This document shows, one piece after another, positions 5,939-7,788 of a DNA stretch of 7,788 bases. The stretch is taken from positions 1 to 7,788 of the forward strand of contig JASLBU010000031.1 of the NCBI GenBank assembly GCA_030146365.1, in the 5' to 3' direction. The notes beneath the pieces are model-generated. The model was not told where the DNA came from. It worked only from the letters and a program-made list of their open reading frames with translations, and did no database searches. How positions within the stretch are numbered: position 1 is the stretch's first letter; every line of letters begins with the position of its first letter. A program made the translations under genes and the position numbers. This stretch comes from Candidatus Limnocylindria bacterium. GTDB lineage: Bacteria; Chloroflexota; Limnocylindria; QHBO01.

Positions 5939-6391
5939 ATGGCCGCCACCCGTACCGCAACCGTGACCTGGAACGGGTCGCTGACCGAGGGCTCCGGCAC
6001 CGTCAGCGCCGGAACGAGCGAGCTCTTCACCGACCTGCCCGTATCCTGGGCGTCGCGCACCGAATCAGCCGATGGGCGCACCTCCCCGGAGGAGCTGCTG
6101 GCCGCGGCCCACGCCTCCTGCTTCTCGATGGCCCTCTCGGGTGCGCTCGCGCGCGCCGGCACTCCGCCCGACCATGTCCATGTATCCGCGACGGTGACCT
6201 TCGACAAGGTCGGGGAGGGATGGGCCGTCACCCGGTCCGAGCTCGACCTCGTCGGCGTGGTGCCCGGCATCGACCACCAGGCCTTCGAGGCCGCGGCGCA
6301 GACCGCGAAGGACGGCTGTCCGATCTCGAAGGCGCTGGCCGGAAACGTCGAGCTCTCGGTCAACGCGACGCTCGAGGACGAGCACGACTGA
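5939..6391 (+). CDS. osmC: OsmC-family peroxiredoxin (organic hydroperoxide reductase)
   Basis: A 150-residue cytosolic thiol peroxidase that reduces organic hydroperoxides with its two cysteines. Cys61 lies in AAHASCFSMALS (56-67) and Cys127 in DGCPISKAL (125-133), the standard pair for the peroxidatic and resolving thiols. Arg40 and Glu52 (in SPEELLAAAH) supply the conserved activating residues. The N-terminal WNGSLTEGSG (11-20) and the CPISKAL motif favour OsmC over Ohr. Length is normal. Start ATG 5939 follows AAGGAGG. The gene is divergent from the GNAT gene and is followed after 15 bases by a candidate 55-codon ORF. In other bacteria osmC responds to osmotic or stationary-phase stress; no operator was identified here. 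Confidence 0.93.
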   Translation: MAATRTATVTWNGSLTEGSGTVSAGTSELFTDLPVSWASRTESADGRTSPEELLAAAHASCFSMALSGALARAGTPPDHVHVSATVTFDKVGEGWAVTRSELDLVGVVPGIDHQAFEAAAQTAKDGCPISKALAGNVELSVNATLEDEHD

Positions 6392-6406
6392 CCCAAGGGA
6401 CGCTCC

Positions 6407-6574
6407 GTGGCGATCCCTCACGCCATCGCCATCGCCGTCGCTGCGGGCCACGCCGACACCCTCCGCGTCTGCGACGGAGCGCCCGACTCCGAGCGCCACA
6501 CCACGCCCACGCCGAGGGACGATGACGAGGAGCTCGAGACGCCCGCTGAGCCGCTGGAACCACATCGCGGCTGA
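6407..6574 (+). CDS. Candidate small protein of 55 residues, unknown
   Basis: GTG 6407 follows AAGGGA (6395-6400) with a 6-base spacer, 15 bases after the osmC stop, so it could be translated from the osmC mRNA. The product starts with an Ala/Ile-rich segment (MAIPHAIAIAVAAGHA) and ends in a hydrophilic, acidic Pro-rich tail (RDDDEELETPAEPLEP). No family is recognised. The ribosome site and position support it, while its short length and high-GC composition make a chance ORF possible. Without it, 6392-6589 holds no recognised gene. Confidence 0.3.
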   Translation: MAIPHAIAIAVAAGHADTLRVCDGAPDSERHTTPTPRDDDEELETPAEPLEPHRG

Positions 6575-6589
6575 TGGCGTCGTGTGGCC

Positions 6590-6673
6590 ATGGCAACTCC
6601 CGAGTTGATCTATCTCATCCTGGCGACGCTGGTCCTCATCGCGATCCTGGGCACGCTGGCGCCCGAGGCTTGA
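6590..6673 (+). CDS. Candidate 27-residue single-helix membrane microprotein
   Basis: ATG 6590 to TGA 6673 encodes MATPELIYLILATLVLIAIL followed by GTLAPEA. Residues 6-23 are an uninterrupted hydrophobic run long enough to cross a membrane, with a single acidic residue on each side. The region uses Leu, Ile and Tyr codons (TTG, ATC, TAT, CTC, CTG) in a clean hydrophobic pattern that is unlike random high-GC frames. No good Shine-Dalgarno is visible; GTG 6584 in frame is an alternative start. It ends 6 bases before the stop of the convergent thioesterase gene, so it fills the gap exactly. It could be a small membrane subunit or regulator of the KdpF-like size class, but no family is recognised. 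Confidence 0.4.
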   Translation: MATPELIYLILATLVLIAILGTLAPEA

Positions 6674-6679
6674 CGGCGC

Positions 6680-7108
6680 TCAGCGGCGAAAGACGTCCAG
6701 CAGCTCCTGCGGAATGCGAGTCGGCCGGCCGTCGCTGGTGCGCACCCAGATCCACTGGGTCACGACCTCGGTCAGGAGCACGTCATCGGCTTCCCGCCTG
6801 ATCTCGGTCCGCCGCACGCCCCGAACGCCGCCGAGCTCCTGCGGCAGCGTCGTGATCACCACCACGTCCCCGTACTCGACCGGGCGGTGATACGTGACGT
6901 GGTGCTCGCGAACGACCCACGCGCCGCCCCGCTCCAGCGACCACGCCCGACCGAACCCGAGCGCCTCCGTGTGGTCGATGCCCACCTGCTCCACCCAGTT
7001 GAGGTAGACGGCGTTGTTGACGTGGCCCAGGACATCCAGCTCGTACTGGCGCACGGCGTAGCGGGCGCTGAATCGCCAGGGGTCCACCAGGGGCGCCTCA
7101 TCGGTCAT
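6680..7108 (-). CDS. Hotdog-fold acyl-CoA/acyl-ACP thioesterase (4HBT/YbgC-like)
   Basis: A 142-residue single hotdog domain that hydrolyses acyl thioesters. YELDVLGHVNNAVYLNWVEQ (22-41) is the 4HBT signature: Asp25 is the catalytic acid or nucleophile position, and GHVNN (28-32) starts the central helix. The following strands, HHVTYHRPVEYGDVVVITT (69-87) and TEVVTQWIWVR (113-123), match the rest of the fold. Length is normal. The upstream extension of the frame to 7270 lacks family similarity, so I placed the start at ATG 7108-7106. That ATG has no Shine-Dalgarno but follows TATCCT by 7 bases, which suggests a leaderless mRNA. The acyl substrate cannot be predicted. It is divergent to the FAD oxidoreductase gene, and the 164 bases between them (7109-7272) hold no other gene that I can support. 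Confidence 0.92.
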   Translation of the reverse strand: MTDEAPLVDPWRFSARYAVRQYELDVLGHVNNAVYLNWVEQVGIDHTEALGFGRAWSLERGGAWVVREHHVTYHRPVEYGDVVVITTLPQELGGVRGVRRTEIRREADDVLLTEVVTQWIWVRTSDGRPTRIPQELLDVFRR

Positions 7109-7115
7109 CGGCGTC

Positions 7116-7121
7116 AGGATA
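7116..7121 (-). promoter_or_regulatory. Candidate -10 box for a leaderless thioesterase transcript
   Basis: TATCCT (7121-7116) is followed by GACGCCG and then the ATG at 7108. The 7-base distance would put the transcript start at or near the start codon. No -35 resembling TTGACA lies 16-18 bases upstream. The arrangement parallels TAGACT in front of the GNAT gene. Confidence 0.35.
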
Positions 7122-7272
7122 CGCGCGGCCTGGGCCGGACGACGTAGGCCCCCACGCGACCGATGCTCCCGGCCCTGCCGGGCGTTGCACCGATGGCGGG
7201 CGACGGTCGCGACCCGATCATGGGCGCCACGACCCAACCACCGCCATGAAGCGTTCGAGGAGCCCTCCACCG

Positions 7273-7788
7273 ATGGACGTCGCCGTCACCATGCACCTTT
7301 CCACAATTCCCGGAGACCTCTCTGCCCTGGCCCGCTCGCTGCGCGGGACCCTGGTTCGGCGGGGAGACGCCGCTTACGACGACGACCGCGCGGTCTGGAA
7401 CCTCGCGACGCAGCGGGCCCCGCTGGTCATCGTCCACGCGGCGGACGCCGGGGACGTGGCGACGGCGATCGGCTTCGCACGGCGGAACGACATCGACATC
7501 GCCGTCCGGTCGGGCGGCCACAGCCTCGCCGGTCACAGCGGCGGCGACGGCGTGCTGGTCATCGACATGCGCGGCATGCGGGGCGTTCACGTCGACCTGG
7601 GAGAGAACACGGTATGGGCCGGGGCCGGTCTCACCGCCGGGGAGGTAACGGCGTCACTCGCGGAGCACGGCATGGCCGTGCCGTTCGGGGACACCGGAAC
7701 CGTGGGGATCGCCGGGCTCACGCTTGGCGGCGGCATCGGCTGGCTGGCGCGGAAGCACGGCCTGGCGATCGACGCGCTCCAGGCCGTC
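7273..7788 (+). CDS. FAD-binding oxidoreductase (PCMH/BBE type), N-terminal part cut by window edge
   Basis: The first 172 residues of a flavin oxidase or dehydrogenase of the PCMH fold, related to berberine-bridge and sugar/alcohol oxidases. APLVIVHAADAGDVATAIGFAR (49-70) and DIAVRSGGHSLAGHS (75-89) build the FAD pocket. His83 in RSGGH is the residue that carries covalent 8-alpha-histidyl FAD in this family. LVIDMRGM (95-102) and TVGIAGLTLGGGIGWLARKHG (143-163) complete the domain. Where bicovalent members have a Cys (GxCPTVG), this protein has GDTGTVG (139-145), so only the His link is expected. Start ATG 7273 follows GAGGAG (7257-7262) with a 10-base spacer. ATG 7246 in frame would add 9 residues but lacks a ribosome site. 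The substrate-binding half and the C-terminal BBE segment lie outside the window, so the substrate is open. Confidence 0.9.
   Translation, partial: MDVAVTMHLSTIPGDLSALARSLRGTLVRRGDAAYDDDRAVWNLATQRAPLVIVHAADAGDVATAIGFARRNDIDIAVRSGGHSLAGHSGGDGVLVIDMRGMRGVHVDLGENTVWAGAGLTAGEVTASLAEHGMAVPFGDTGTVGIAGLTLGGGIGWLARKHGLAIDALQAV

Noticed and set aside
7109..7272. Extra genes or operators in the divergent spacer, including three ACCGATG copies and a 9-codon ORF at 7220
   Set aside because: The copies are unevenly spaced and short enough to be chance, and the mini-ORF has no ribosome site.
1..7788. Defence system, prophage or mobile element hidden in the window
   Set aside because: No integrase, transposase, terminal repeats, tRNA-adjacent junction or composition change was seen; all large genes are housekeeping or regulatory types.

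Overview
The window is uniformly GC-rich, with long spurious open frames on both strands. It reads as a dense bacterial chromosomal segment. Gene content (a PyrR-led pyrimidine operon, an ECF sigma factor with a large propeller-type anti-sigma factor, a GalT-like protein, OsmC) and the scarcity of spacers fit a high-GC lineage such as Chloroflexota or a relative. That placement is inference from style, not a phylogenetic result. No rRNA, tRNA, CRISPR array, transposase or prophage gene was seen.

Layout: positions 1-5905 are a same-strand minus block. In transcription order it holds a GNAT acetyltransferase (5905-5318), a GalT/HIT-fold protein (5232-4249), an ECF sigma factor (4177-3608) overlapping a membrane anti-sigma factor (3611-1761), then pyrR (1693-1148), pyrB (1151-213) and the start of pyrC (216-1, cut by the window edge). 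The sigma/anti-sigma, pyrR/pyrB and pyrB/pyrC junctions are all 4-base ATGA overlaps, which suggests translational coupling. From 5939 the plus strand carries osmC and two candidate small genes (55 and 27 codons), facing a minus-strand hotdog thioesterase (7108-6680). From 7273 to the edge runs the N-terminal part of a covalent-FAD oxidoreductase on the plus strand.

Two regulatory circuits can be read. First, the pyrR leader contains a close match to the PyrR-binding RNA consensus, immediately upstream of the pyrR Shine-Dalgarno. The Shine-Dalgarno itself lies in the 3' arm of a perfect 11-bp inverted repeat with no U-tract. This points to PyrR autoregulation by translational repression rather than attenuation, feeding through coupled translation into pyrB and pyrC. 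Second, the sigma factor has an ECF-type promoter candidate (GGTAAC-N17-CGTC) 42-76 bases upstream of its start, consistent with autoregulation. Its anti-sigma partner combines a cytoplasmic HxxxCxxC zinc motif, one membrane helix, a Thr/Pro-rich stalk and a roughly 400-residue extracytoplasmic propeller-like sensor.

The most unusual protein is the GalT-like one. It keeps the metal-binding residues, but the catalytic HxH motif reads HLN, so the histidine that carries the nucleotidyl intermediate in known GalT enzymes is missing.
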